Shown here: in pieces, positions 17,401 through 23,820 of the stretch | Position numbering within the stretch: position 1 is the first letter of the stretch | How the letters are laid out: every line of letters begins with the position of its first letter | Virus record (IMG/VR): IMGVR_UViG_3300047496_000430 | Location: 113,426 to 177,425 of that record | Reading direction: 5' to 3' (one strand) | Source of the DNA: a virus | Length of the DNA: 64,000 nt | Notes under the pieces: generated by a model | Seen by the model: only the letters and a program-made list of their open reading frames with translations | Told to the model about the DNA's origin: nothing | The model's database searches: none | Translations under genes and position numbers: made by a program

Positions 17401-17879
17401 GTGAGCACAATCGCCCCATTCTGCTTCACAGCCTGTCCCGCAGGCCCATTTAGGAAGCTCGCGGCGTTGGTCGCAAACCGTTGGTACGCCGCCGTGCCCG
17501 TCACATCCGTGAACCCGGCAGTGCGCGAACCTGCAGCAGTTCCAAGCTCTTGCAGCGCCGCCTTTGCATTGTAGAGCGGCGACACGTCCTCCACCGGCAG
17601 GACCTTCCTCCCGAGGGAATTCACCGCGTCGAGCAAACTCGAAATCGTTTGTGATTCAGCGGGGATGTCTGTCGTCAGCAGCCTGTTTGACCCCAAAAAT
17701 ACAACGTAGAACGGCGCGTTGCCGTACAGGACGAAAACCCCGGCGGCAGCCTGTTGGACATCCGTGAAGGTAACGTCAGTTCGCAAAACCCCGAGCGTAT
17801 CCAGGGGTCTAGCCACCGTAGACAGAACAATCTGCTCGACCGCTGCCTGAATCTCGTCGGGGGTGTAATTGGCTGTCAT
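14484..17879 (-). CDS. Large virion structural protein (baseplate or fibre connector)
   Basis: 1131 aa, MTANYTPDEIQAAVEQIV. The N-terminal 280 residues are helical and Ala/Leu-rich; the middle is built of many beta segments rich in Thr/Gly/Val (YSLQVTSGANTGYWPITAV, LTVTSIAYGG); the last 150 residues are helical again (LLANQNPTVAQLSTAANAL) with an acidic end (SEDFEFTSSDITEG). It lies directly upstream of the fibre genes, so a baseplate or fibre-connector role is likely. No specific homologue recognised. Confidence 0.6.
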   Translation of the reverse strand: MTANYTPDEIQAAVEQIVLSTVARPLDTLGVLRTDVTFTDVQQAAAGVFVLYGNAPFYVVFLGSNRLLTTDIPAESQTISSLLDAVNSLGRKVLPVEDVSPLYNAKAALQELGTAAGSRTAGFTDVTGTAAYQRFATNAASFLNGPAGQAVKQNGAIVLTPQQARAAIPGLMSQLTAQHAALVAKVQLLAGALDDYAGLNLPQLLATNVLNNAAALVGADADVLNSLSREDRLGYVRTAILNLLAAKSAVTTFGTFNPPTDFFALTGTGFGYSDANHKATPAQLVNGLMVGAFAIVAGVNDTLALAMDGRAPIAIQLATSPIAEFDGNQAEPFVIGDGSSPVPESGFPQANNNKFKLKVGNTTYVATLTSSGGATEAVAAGGDLSGLTYGPGGSLDGLTLNMKFGSLPFAVTFNAPADINAVVAQLNAPLQPLGVQAGLFFTSIFLQDVQHVGAKASQFTIVGGPAMAVLGFTAGTYTGGTPTRSADQVASDINAALVGLDVVAESFFNPLVFSGQVNIPAGLNPVVSLAFGGTDFVALGVQPGYSLQVTSGANTGYWPITAVTSTTLTIAGTTVLQGSAPCEVGPPNKFVRVRCTNPAVQVPAELALEVIGDDTPSKGSAQLLGMPVGVPSNCLLTTADTLVKDIKNKTSQTSSTTAVVPQVSPSTVFGAQVSGLPVRSNLSDALTVTVSEVQGAGAAVFALGTLTLTVTSIAYGGTASVGYAMVVRSGANLLQSYMLQTINGGTTAKALAVGDVLVFTGAGTNDGAMAFELGDTVSGFTKYATFNVSAGPNKGTYCIDSQTSPLDFVLQTPLPTVRAGADPVFMTGDFGWMDVVLTSLDTTTASRVTPSGNASDYIFGAPADAKATTPWFQLPSIPRGLQPGDLLQFYPTNYAVVGSEFLITSVDTTLKLIGVSPDVPVASGSWTFTPQPPPVARLRVGTMNDYSVYKTQLTAWLANTTQSPLFLQSLNRLINPLLANQNPTVAQLSTAANALIALFKQLTIAAATTYNGVGPLEGAVKGYTAEPVPAIDALIKSYIEKGSDRAVDLLLGGQFSAFFGLTVNNASYAGAFQDATRAVARNDLPVRKYSRPETQTGRLLGQSQSEDFEFTSSDITEGAQVDPPTGASNTA

Positions 17880-17925
17880 CTGTTCAGTCCTCGGGGTCGA
17901 GCGCTACGTCGAGCACAGATTGTAT

Positions 17926-18252
17926 TCACCACCACCACTCAGGGTCGTCGGGCGTCAGGGCCGGAGCCCTCGCCTTGCCGGCAACTTCTGCCAGGCAGGC
18001 GCTCACCTTCAGGGCGTTCTCTACGGTGAGCTGGACGGAGACCTTCTGGAGTGGCCTGCCATCGAGCTCCGCCGTTATGAGCACCACGTCGACGGACCCT
18101 GAGCGATGGTAGCCTTGGATGTCCCAGACGAGCTTGCCCGGACGGCCGCGTGCCTGCCCGCGTCGGACGCTCCGCGAGGGGATTCGCGCGAGCACCAACA
18201 GCACTTCAGCCAAGAGCGTCCAGACCACCCCGCAAGCGAATGCGACCCACAT
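17926..18252 (-). CDS. Small membrane protein
   Basis: 108 aa from the ATG at 18252, overlapping the upstream stop (TGATG). One N-terminal transmembrane helix (WVAFACGVVWTLLAEVLLVL) is followed by a basic stretch (RIPSRSVRRGQARGR) and a soluble beta domain; the C-terminus ends DDPEWWW. Probably inserted in the host inner membrane. No family recognised. Confidence 0.55.
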   Translation of the reverse strand: MWVAFACGVVWTLLAEVLLVLARIPSRSVRRGQARGRPGKLVWDIQGYHRSGSVDVVLITAELDGRPLQKVSVQLTVENALKVSACLAEVAGKARAPALTPDDPEWWW

Positions 18253-18527
18253 CAGAAGCCCGCCTTCGCAAGGAGGCACTCGCCCATGTCGACCATGGCG
18301 GACGACAGCAGCAGGTGGAGCGTGAAGAGCTTCTCGTAGGGGGTGTCATCCCCGTCGAAGGCCGTGCCCCGCACGTTGTCGGCGATGCCTGTGCTCGCGT
18401 AGTTCCACGAGAGGTAGACGACGCCGTCGTCGAACACCTCGAGCTGTACGTCTGGTGCTGCAGCCAGGCAGAGCGCGTAGGCACGCAGGATGCCCCGCTT
18501 CAGCTGTTCTTCGGTCGGCTTCTGCAT
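18252..18527 (-). CDS. Hypothetical protein
   Basis: 91 aa from the ATG at 18527 (MQKPTEEQLKRGILR), overlapping the upstream stop. Mixed alpha/beta (VQLEVFDDGVVYLSWNY, FTLHLLLSSAMVDMG). No function recognised. Part of the coupled group 19239-17926. Confidence 0.6.
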   Translation of the reverse strand: MQKPTEEQLKRGILRAYALCLAAAPDVQLEVFDDGVVYLSWNYASTGIADNVRGTAFDGDDTPYEKLFTLHLLLSSAMVDMGECLLAKAGF

Positions 18528-18799
18528 CACATCGCTCCGTTGGTCTGCGGGCGTCGGTACTTCGCGTCGTACGCCTCGGGGGTGTTCTCGGGGTCGAGGA
18601 AGAGGAGCCAGGCCTTCGGCACCTTGCGCACCCAGCCCTTCTCCCCGATGGTCAGCTCGTAGTCACCGCGCACCATGCCGCTGACCACCGCGCGGGTGCC
18701 CTCCGGGTACTTCAGCCCGCCGCGCGTGTTGATGTCGGCAGTGAGCACCACCCGACGACCGATGTCACGCCAACCGGCTGTTCGACGACGTTCGGGCAT
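18527..18799 (-). CDS. Small SH3/KOW-like hypothetical protein
   Basis: 90 aa, MPERRRTAGWRDIGRRV. The core GRRVVLTADINTRGG, YPEGTRAVVSGMVRGDYELTI looks like a small barrel of the KOW/SH3 type, which often binds RNA or proteins. That reading is by eye only. Coupled by overlap to its downstream neighbour. Confidence 0.5.
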   Translation of the reverse strand: MPERRRTAGWRDIGRRVVLTADINTRGGLKYPEGTRAVVSGMVRGDYELTIGEKGWVRKVPKAWLLFLDPENTPEAYDAKYRRPQTNGAM

Positions 18800-18801
18800 G
18801 G

Positions 18802-19239
18802 TCAGTCTCCCAGGGGGTCGACGTCATCGGTGGAGTCGGCTGATGGGCCGCTGCGCGGAGCTTCCCCGCTATCGTCGATGTCGTCAGTCGGCGGGTGGCT
18901 ACTCCGCTTCGCGGTCGGCGTCTGCGGGTCGGTGGGCATGCCGAGCGAAGGAAGCGTCGCCGGCAGGAGCTCGCTGGTGCCCCCGAGGTCGAGGGGCAGG
19001 CGTGTGTCGAGCGTGCGCTGCAGCCGCTCTACGTGGAGCTCGAGCCACGGCAGCTTCTTGAGCAGCTCCTCGGTACGGTCACCAGCCTTCTCGTAGTTCA
19101 AGAAGTCCACACGTCCCTTCGGATGGAAGACGGTGGACTGCCCCACGCTCAGCGAGAACTCCTGCACCAGGCCGATGAGCTCGCCGTCCACGCGCAGCAT
19201 CACGATGCCCTCGTCCACTTCGATGGTGAGCTTGGCCAT
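18802..19239 (-). CDS. Hypothetical protein with acidic disordered tail
   Basis: 145 aa. N-terminal beta-rich domain (MAKLTIEVDEGIVMLRVDG) of about 85 residues, then a low-complexity Ser/Pro/Asp tail (HPPTDDIDDSGEAP) ending DDVDPLGD. No family recognised. The stop lies 3 nt before the start of the next gene. Confidence 0.6.
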   Translation of the reverse strand: MAKLTIEVDEGIVMLRVDGELIGLVQEFSLSVGQSTVFHPKGRVDFLNYEKAGDRTEELLKKLPWLELHVERLQRTLDTRLPLDLGGTSELLPATLPSLGMPTDPQTPTAKRSSHPPTDDIDDSGEAPRSGPSADSTDDVDPLGD

Positions 19240-19242
19240 GAG

Positions 19243-19578
19243 CTACTCCCCCAACGAGACGGCGAGCCCATCGGTACGCTTGAAGCCGACGAGCTTCATG
19301 TTGTCGTCAAAAGTCGCAGCGATGTAGCCCCAGCCCGCGTTCTTGCTAGTCCCGTGGACACCCACGAGTCCGTTGAGAATCCCGAGCAGACCCACACCCC
19401 ACTTGCCTGCATCCCGAGATGCCTGGATGGTCGGATGCTGCAGCACGGCGTCGTTGATTTCGATGCGTCGCTCAACGAGCTGTTCGACGAGCGCGCGCAC
19501 GTCCTCGTCCTTGATGATGGCGTTCAGTCGCCGAATGAGTTCATCAGCGAGCTGCGAGTCGGTGAGGGTCTGTTCCAT
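19243..19578 (-). CDS. Hypothetical protein
   Basis: 111 aa, MEQTLTDSQLADELIRRLN. N-terminal half helical, C-terminal half Gly-rich and beta (GKWGVGLLGILNGLVGVHG, WGYIAATFDDN). It is the first gene of its run, immediately downstream of the terminator at 19614-19646; no copy of the shared promoter motif is visible here, so another promoter type or read-through may drive it. Confidence 0.6.
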   Translation of the reverse strand: MEQTLTDSQLADELIRRLNAIIKDEDVRALVEQLVERRIEINDAVLQHPTIQASRDAGKWGVGLLGILNGLVGVHGTSKNAGWGYIAATFDDNMKLVGFKRTDGLAVSLGE

Positions 19579-19613
19579 GCGCGCGAGTCTACCTCGCGAG
19601 GGCGGAAGAAGGA

Positions 19614-19646
19614 GCTAGAAAAAGAAGCGGACTTGCGTCCGCTCCC
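19614..19646 (-). terminator. Rho-independent terminator
   Basis: On the minus strand GCGGAC-GCAA-GTCCGC is followed by TTCTTTTTCTAG. Ends the transcript of the gene at 19653-20045. Confidence 0.8.
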
Positions 19647-19652
19647 TTCTCG

Positions 19653-20045
19653 TCAAGACAAGAAACCCATGTGGTACACGCGCGTGATGTGCTGGCCCGT
19701 GAGCGACACGCGCTTCGGCGTGCCGCCCTCCGTGCCACGTGGAGCGCGTCCGCCGGCCAAGTACTTCGGCCACACGCAGCACTCGGAAGAAGGCGTGTCG
19801 TACGAGCAGTACTCCAGCTTGGTGGCGAGGAGGTCCATCACGTAGTTGAGCGCCTTGTTCGCGGCGAGGTCAGCCTCGTTGTGAACGGGGTCGTTGATGA
19901 AGCAGCCTGCCGCGAGATGCAGCGCCTTACGCTGCTTGTCGGTGATGTCCGCGTCGGGGATGACGTAGAACTGCACCATGGCGGGGACATCTTCCCAGAC
20001 GAGCAGCGTTGACGGGGCGGGCACAGGCACAGCAGCTCCAGACAT
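19653..20045 (-). CDS. Hypothetical protein, single-gene transcription unit
   Basis: 130 aa, MSGAAVPVPAPSTLLV. Mixed alpha/beta, with a helix-rich middle (KQRKALHLAAGCF, DLAANKALNYVMDLL) and a Cys pair region (SSECCVWPKYL). It has its own promoter (20140-20171), a structured leader of about 90 nt and its own terminator (19614-19646), so it is expressed as a monocistronic unit. No family recognised. Confidence 0.65.
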   Translation of the reverse strand: MSGAAVPVPAPSTLLVWEDVPAMVQFYVIPDADITDKQRKALHLAAGCFINDPVHNEADLAANKALNYVMDLLATKLEYCSYDTPSSECCVWPKYLAGGRAPRGTEGGTPKRVSLTGQHITRVYHMGFLS

Positions 20046-20074
20046 GATGAACCTCCAGGTAGGTAGAGCAGTCG

Positions 20075-20095
20075 AGGCCCCTCGTGGGGGCCTCG
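20075..20095 (-). promoter_or_regulatory. Leader hairpin in 5' untranslated region
   Basis: Perfect 8-bp stem GAGGCCCC / GGGGCCTC with a 5-nt loop, in the leader between the promoter at 20140-20171 and the start codon at 20045. No T-run follows, so it is not a classical terminator. It may stabilise the transcript or regulate translation. Confidence 0.5.
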
Positions 20096-20139
20096 GCGGA
20101 TTCGAACCGTCAGCACAGGCTGCTGTCGGCCGCGGTCAT

Positions 20140-20171
20140 TGTTCTTATGCCTGAAGCACTCGATGAATTGC
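20140..20171 (-). promoter_or_regulatory. Phage-type promoter, shared motif
   Basis: Minus-strand GCAATT with GGCATAAGAACA starting 20 nt from its first base. It follows directly after the terminator ending in TTCTAG at 20176-20213. Drives the gene at 20045. Confidence 0.75.
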
Positions 20172-20175
20172 AGAG

Positions 20176-20213
20176 CTAGAAGAAAGAGTGCGGGCTTTCG
20201 CCCGCGCTCTTCC
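20176..20213 (-). terminator. Rho-independent terminator
   Basis: Minus-strand stem GCGGGC-GAAA-GCCCGC (extended by GAG/CTC around one mismatch), then TTTCTTCTAG. Ends the run containing the gene at 20214-20555. Confidence 0.75.
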
Positions 20214-20555
20214 TCAGACCTCGCAGGTGCAGACCGCACCGCACGAGTAGCACTCCCACCACCAGGCACACTCCGGGTCGAAGTCCGCAATGCATTCGCC
20301 CCGGTTGTGCTCTTCTTCGATGAAGCTGACTGGAGCCGCGCGCACGCAGCACGTGGCACTGCAAGGACAACCACGACCAGACGGGACAGCGCGCCTTTGC
20401 GCGCAACCACGGCACTCTCCGTTGCGTCGATGCCCCTGTGTCCTACCCCCGCATGTTCGACAGGTGTGGGCTTTTCTCTGAACCGGCGGCAACGCGCGCA
20501 GTAGCTGCAACGGGTCGAAGCCGTGACGAAGACTGTTCTCTACGTGAACGAGCAT
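20214..20555 (-). CDS. Cys-rich zinc-binding protein
   Basis: 113 aa from the ATG at 20555 (GGGAGG 7 nt upstream). About 13 Cys, including CRTCGG, CRGC, CPCSATCC and CYSCGAVCTC, plus an aromatic patch WWWEC; several zinc ribbons are likely. No catalytic motif. Followed immediately by a terminator. Confidence 0.55.
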   Translation of the reverse strand: MLVHVENSLRHGFDPLQLLRALPPVQRKAHTCRTCGGRTQGHRRNGECRGCAQRRAVPSGRGCPCSATCCVRAAPVSFIEEEHNRGECIADFDPECAWWWECYSCGAVCTCEV

Positions 20556-20581
20556 GGCAAAACCTCCCGTCTCTTAGCTAC

Positions 20582-20917
20582 TCAGCCAGTGAATACGTGA
20601 CCTTCGGCTTCCATCTCACGGCGGTCGACCTCGTCCATCGCGCGAATGCCCGATTCGCTGAGAACCTCGATGCCACCTGTTGCACTGTCACAACGAAACC
20701 CACGAAGCAGCGCACGGGCTGTCTCCAGGTTGAGCTCCAGAACCGCCTCGTCGTGCACCTCGAGCTTCAGCGTGCGCAACTTCTTTGCGTTCTCTCGCGC
20801 CAAGAGACGCAAGCCCGCAACTAGAACAGCCTGAATGTGTGACGGGTCGAAACCTTCTCCCGGGATGTTTGTTGTGAATCCGTAAGCGACCTCGGTGCTC
20901 TTGGTGGGGATGTGCAT
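20582..20917 (-). CDS. Hypothetical protein
   Basis: 111 aa from the ATG at 20917 (MHIPTKSTEVAYGF), chosen because GGAGG lies 9 nt upstream; the frame also has an earlier ATG at 20932. Mixed alpha/beta with ARENAKKLRTLKLEVHDEAV and an acidic C-terminal helix (RAMDEVDRREMEAEG). First gene after the promoter at 20934-20964. Confidence 0.6.
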   Translation of the reverse strand: MHIPTKSTEVAYGFTTNIPGEGFDPSHIQAVLVAGLRLLARENAKKLRTLKLEVHDEAVLELNLETARALLRGFRCDSATGGIEVLSESGIRAMDEVDRREMEAEGHVFTG

Positions 20918-20933
20918 GTGAAGGACCTCCATG

Positions 20934-20964
20934 GCTATTATCCCCAATTCCCTGCTGTTTTTGC
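20934..20964 (-). promoter_or_regulatory. Phage-type promoter, shared motif (variant)
   Basis: Minus-strand GCAAAA with GGGATAATAG starting 20 nt from its first base. Located just after the terminator at 20971-21012 and just before the gene at 20917. Confidence 0.65.
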
Positions 20965-20970
20965 TTCAAG

Positions 20971-21012
20971 ACCGTAAAGAAGAAGGGCCCACCCCGAAGG
21001 GTGAGCCCGTCT
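20971..21012 (-). terminator. Rho-independent terminator
   Basis: Minus-strand 10-bp stem GGGCTCACCC-TTCG-GGGTGGGCCC (one G-U pair), then TTCTTCTTT. Follows the 73-aa His-rich gene. Confidence 0.75.
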
Positions 21013-21014
21013 CC

Positions 21015-21236
21015 TCAACCAGCAGCTGCAGGCGGTGCATCCCGCACCACCGGCTTTGGCGCCGGCGGGCTCACCCACGTGATGGTGGGCCACGCGCCGA
21101 CACTCTTCTTGCCCGCTTTGTGGAAAGCGCGCAGGACGGGGATGTGCGGTGCGAGGGAGGTGTCTTGCTTGGCCACCTCTGCCTTCTTTGGATTGTGGCC
21201 GTGGTTGCAGTTGGGTCCGTGTACGTGGTCTTTCAT
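21015..21236 (-). CDS. Small His/Cys-containing protein
   Basis: 73 aa from the ATG at 21236. Starts MKDHVHGPNCNHGHNPKK: the cluster H-x-H-x3-C-x-H-x-H could bind metal. The C-terminus is Pro/Ala-rich (WVSPPAPKPVV). The ribosome site GAGGGG is close to the ATG. Function unknown. Confidence 0.5.
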   Translation of the reverse strand: MKDHVHGPNCNHGHNPKKAEVAKQDTSLAPHIPVLRAFHKAGKKSVGAWPTITWVSPPAPKPVVRDAPPAAAG

Positions 21237-21259
21237 GTACCCCTCGTAGTTGTTTCCGC

Positions 21260-21526
21260 CTAGCGGTTCAACATGCCCGCCCACTTCAACTTCAACAACG
21301 CCGACAGACGCGCGCACTCGGCGGCGTATCTGTCCGCACAACGCGTATGCGTCGGCTGGTCGACGGCAGGACTCTCTGCCGAGTCCCTCCATCGCTTCTC
21401 GCAGACCTCTGAAGCCTCCAAAGCCTCCTCGACCTCGAGCAACGTCGAGTCCATCGAGATGGTGGCTCGCGTCAGCTTCAACATCGAGAGCTCAAGCTCT
21501 TGGGCAGTAGCGCCGACGGGCGTCAT
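21260..21526 (-). CDS. Hypothetical helical protein
   Basis: 88 aa, MTPVGATAQELELSMLKL, almost entirely helical, with heptad-like Leu spacing (TLLEVEEALEASEV) and CADRYAAECARLSALLKLK. Its ATG overlaps the stop of the gene at 21523-21810 (ATGA), so the two are co-translated. Confidence 0.6.
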   Translation of the reverse strand: MTPVGATAQELELSMLKLTRATISMDSTLLEVEEALEASEVCEKRWRDSAESPAVDQPTHTRCADRYAAECARLSALLKLKWAGMLNR

Positions 21527-21810
21527 GCCTTGTACCCCAGCACGGGCTTCTCTTCGGCACCGTGGAACTGCTCGATGAACTCTTCTATCTTACAGTCGTT
21601 GATGCCGAGCTCCAGCTCCGGCACTATCTGGCGAACAGTCTTTATGTTCGCCGCGAGCTCAGACGGCAGCGTGTTGACGCCCGTGTAGTGCTTCACGAGC
21701 TGAACGCTCTCTTTGCGCTGCTCCCGCATGCCTTCCTTCGCCGCATCACGCTCTGCGCGTGAGACATGGGAGAGAAAGCGGGGCGTCGCCGTGTCGTTGA
21801 ACAAGCGCAT
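21523..21810 (-). CDS. Hypothetical protein
   Basis: 95 aa, MRLFNDTATPRFLSHVSR. N-terminal charged helix (RAERDAAKEGMREQRKES), then a second helical section (AANIKTVRQIVPELELG). First gene after the promoter at 21826-21858. The start region is overlapped by the 3' end of the upstream Cys-containing frame. Confidence 0.6.
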   Translation of the reverse strand: MRLFNDTATPRFLSHVSRAERDAAKEGMREQRKESVQLVKHYTGVNTLPSELAANIKTVRQIVPELELGINDCKIEEFIEQFHGAEEKPVLGYKA

Positions 21811-22036
21811 GATGATGGCCTCCTACTTCTCTTGTGCCTGAAAAATAGCTGGAATTGCCGAGCTTGTCTGCCCAACAGGGCGGCACCTTCTTCATGCGCA
21901 CCCACGCGCAGTCGGATGTCGCGCGGTAGTAGTTCTTGGTCTGGGTGCGCCCGCGGTACTGGAGGGAGCACTTCGAGCAGATGTGCACGGCACCTGAGCT
22001 CTTGGTCGCGTTCCTCCAACGGTGTTTTTCACTCAC
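21746..22036 (-). CDS. Small Cys-containing protein whose frame crosses a promoter
   Basis: About 96 aa from the GTG at 22036, which overlaps the upstream stop as GTGA. MSEKHRWRNATKSSG is followed by HICSKCSLQYRG, a CxxC, and later Cys residues. The last 35 codons run through the promoter at 21826-21858 and into the next gene; those residues (GGHHHALVQ) look non-coding, so the true C-terminus is uncertain. Confidence 0.45.
   Translation of the reverse strand: MSEKHRWRNATKSSGAVHICSKCSLQYRGRTQTKNYYRATSDCAWVRMKKVPPCWADKLGNSSYFSGTREVGGHHHALVQRHGDAPLSLPCLTRRA
21826..21858 (-). promoter_or_regulatory. Phage-type promoter, shared motif
   Basis: Minus-strand GCAATT with GGCACAAGAG starting 20 nt from its first base, 15 nt before the ATG at 21810. 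There is no terminator in front; it lies inside an upstream reading frame. Confidence 0.7.
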
Positions 22037-22263
22037 GGGCCGTCCCACATCGCGCGGTCCATCGCTGACATTCCGCACACCGAGCACGACGCCGAGGAGA
22101 AGGTCTCCCCCTCAATGCCGGGCCCGTCGGTGTCGCAGACATGCTTCGGGTCCGGGCCGCACATGAAAATCTGCGGCTCCGGTCCGTCAGCGTCGAAGCG
22201 CATCTTGAGCACTTCGCGTTGTTCCAACCAGACACGTGCCCGGCGCTTGATGCGTGTGCTCAC
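22033..22263 (-). CDS. Small Cys-containing protein
   Basis: 76 aa, MSTRIKRRARVWLEQREV. Basic N-terminus, then MCGPDPKHVC and SCSVCGMSAMD, giving four Cys in CxnC pairs, consistent with one zinc site. Overlaps both neighbours by 4 nt, so translation is coupled. Confidence 0.55.
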   Translation of the reverse strand: MSTRIKRRARVWLEQREVLKMRFDADGPEPQIFMCGPDPKHVCDTDGPGIEGETFSSASCSVCGMSAMDRAMWDGP

Positions 22264-22862
22264 GTGCTCTTATCCTTCCTGCAGTTGGGGCAGACCCAAC
22301 CATCCTCTTTGGTCAGCACCCAGCCTGCCTTACGTGCCCAGGTGCGAAAGCGGCTGATGAGCGTGATGTCTTTGTCTGCAAGCCGCCAGAGCTCCAGCAC
22401 TTCTTCAAGGAGTTCGCGGGTGAATACAACGGGCTCGTGCTGCTTGTACGTGCGCACGCCGTCTTCCATCAGCGCCTCGCCACACCATGTACTGGAGCCA
22501 CTGTGGCACTCCTTGAGATGGGGCGGTTGGCGGTCGCCCATGATGCACTTGCCGCAGCGGTCTTGCCCCGGCGCACACATGTCTGGGCATCCGCGTTCTT
22601 TGCAAGCGCCCGACTTCGCACGCAGTCCGTAAATGTGCTCACGTGCCACAGTGCGATGCGCCAGCGCGTCCGCTTCTTCAACTGCCACCGCGAGGGCATC
22701 GTTGTGCGAACTGCGCATGATGGAGAACGCCGCGTCCTCGGAGTACTTCCCAGCCTGGTCGAGCGTGAGCGTGTATCCCTGCGAGTCGGCCTTCCACCAG
22801 AGGCAGAAGTCACCGCGCGTCCATTTCCACGAGAGCAGGTAGTACTGCTTCTCAGCGGCCAC
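22260..22862 (-). CDS. Zinc-binding hypothetical protein
   Basis: 200 aa from the GTG at 22862 (MAAEKQYYLLSWKW). N-terminal beta domain rich in Trp (FCLWWKADSQGYTLTLD), a helical centre, then a Cys cluster (GACKERGCPDMCAPG, CGKC) and a final CPNC near the C-terminus. Likely two zinc sites. Upstream extension to 22913 overlaps the previous gene and is unnecessary. No family recognised. Confidence 0.55.
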   Translation of the reverse strand: MAAEKQYYLLSWKWTRGDFCLWWKADSQGYTLTLDQAGKYSEDAAFSIMRSSHNDALAVAVEEADALAHRTVAREHIYGLRAKSGACKERGCPDMCAPGQDRCGKCIMGDRQPPHLKECHSGSSTWCGEALMEDGVRTYKQHEPVVFTRELLEEVLELWRLADKDITLISRFRTWARKAGWVLTKEDGWVCPNCRKDKST

Positions 22863-23061
22863 GGCGGTAGTGCCCCGTGTTGTTGCACCCTTCGCACTTG
22901 AGACCGGGAGCAATCTTGCTGTCTCCCGTCCCCTCGCACAGGGGGCAGATGAGAAGTACGGTGTGAATCTCCTTCACCATCTTGAACAGGAAGTACTCGC
23001 GAATGGAGTTCACAAGCAGGAACACCCAGATGGACACGAGCTGAATCCAGATGGCGTTCAT
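22852..23061 (-). CDS. Membrane-anchored zinc-finger protein
   Basis: 69 aa. N-terminal transmembrane helix (IWIQLVSIWVFLLVNSI) followed by CPLCEGTG and CEGCNNTG, the CxxCxGxG repeats seen in DnaJ-type zinc fingers, here only one pair of knuckles. Presumably inner-membrane with the zinc module in the cytoplasm. Function unknown. Confidence 0.6.
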   Translation of the reverse strand: MNAIWIQLVSIWVFLLVNSIREYFLFKMVKEIHTVLLICPLCEGTGDSKIAPGLKCEGCNNTGHYRRGR

Positions 23062-23585
23062 ACTGTCCCTTTCGACGCAGCGACCATCTCGCGAATGCGC
23101 TTGTCTTTCGCCTCGCTAGAGTAGTGTGCGAAGTCGCCTGGTTCCGCATCCTTCGCAGAAACAACTCTCAGGATGCCGTGCGGGTCAGTTTCGTCGCCCA
23201 CCATGAGCTGCTGCACCGACCGCAGATGGTTTGTGGGGCAGCTGTTCTCCTCATAGTGGAAGGCGTCGTGCTGCGCCTGCGCGTCAGGGCCCCCGTCTTG
23301 GGTCGAGAAGCGCATCCCCTTCACCAGCACGAAGATGGGCTCTTTCTGCGGAAGAATCTGCAGGAGCACGTGCCGGTGGATGAGACGCTCCGCGATAGGG
23401 TCAATGAGTACCGTCCCGTCGTGGAGCACCTCGACCCGATACCCGTGACCGCAGTCGTCGCAGTACCAGGGCCCTGCGGTGCCTCCTGGTTTGATGTGGT
23501 CGACGCGCTTCCCCTTCTGGTTATCAGGGCAGTGCGGACAGAGCACGTGCACGTACTTCACCGTCTTTGCAGGTTGCATCGTCAT
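23058..23585 (-). CDS. Zinc-ribbon protein
   Basis: 175 aa from the ATG at 23585, overlapping the upstream stop as ATGA. N-terminal zinc ribbon: CPHC and CDDCGHGY about 30 residues apart. The rest is an alpha/beta domain (HVLLQILPQKEPIFVLVKGM). The C-terminus is charged (KDKRIREMVAASKGTV). No family recognised. Confidence 0.6.
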   Translation of the reverse strand: MTMQPAKTVKYVHVLCPHCPDNQKGKRVDHIKPGGTAGPWYCDDCGHGYRVEVLHDGTVLIDPIAERLIHRHVLLQILPQKEPIFVLVKGMRFSTQDGGPDAQAQHDAFHYEENSCPTNHLRSVQQLMVGDETDPHGILRVVSAKDAEPGDFAHYSSEAKDKRIREMVAASKGTV

Positions 23586-23820
23586 CGCTCTTGCGGCTCC
23601 CCGAACTCGTTGAAGAGCTCGTCCATGTTGGTGATGAACTTCGCCTCGCGGTACATCAGCTCCGGCTCGAAGTTGTCGAACTGGATGACGTAGCCCTTCG
23701 CTCCACGCCCCATCGCGTAGCCGAGCTCCCACGAGGCCGAGCGGCCCGAGGGGAGAATGAGCACGCACGTAGCTGGAGGAGATTGCGCCACGAGGACGCG
23801 ACGTAGAGGTGGTGATAGAA
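23582..23820 (-). pseudogene. Broken nucleoside 2-deoxyribosyltransferase-like gene
   Basis: Two pieces of one domain appear in adjacent frames. Frame A (inside the frame 23656-24048) ends ...HLYVASSWRN, the usual first strand of a phage family of nucleoside 2-deoxyribosyltransferase-like proteins. Frame B (23582-23791, GTG start, 69 aa) gives ATCVLILPSGRSASWELGY and EPELMY...FITNMDELF, the usual second half. In intact proteins as I know them some 60 residues, including the catalytic acidic residue, lie between; here they are missing and the frame changes. A translated 69-aa remnant remains possible because its stop overlaps the next ATG. Confidence 0.5.

Noticed and set aside
20095-20171. 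Possible tRNA gene (T-arm-like GGTTCGAATCC)
   Set aside because: No 5' acceptor strand or D-arm fits within the available distance; the promoter occupies the place where it should be, and one T-stem pair mismatches.
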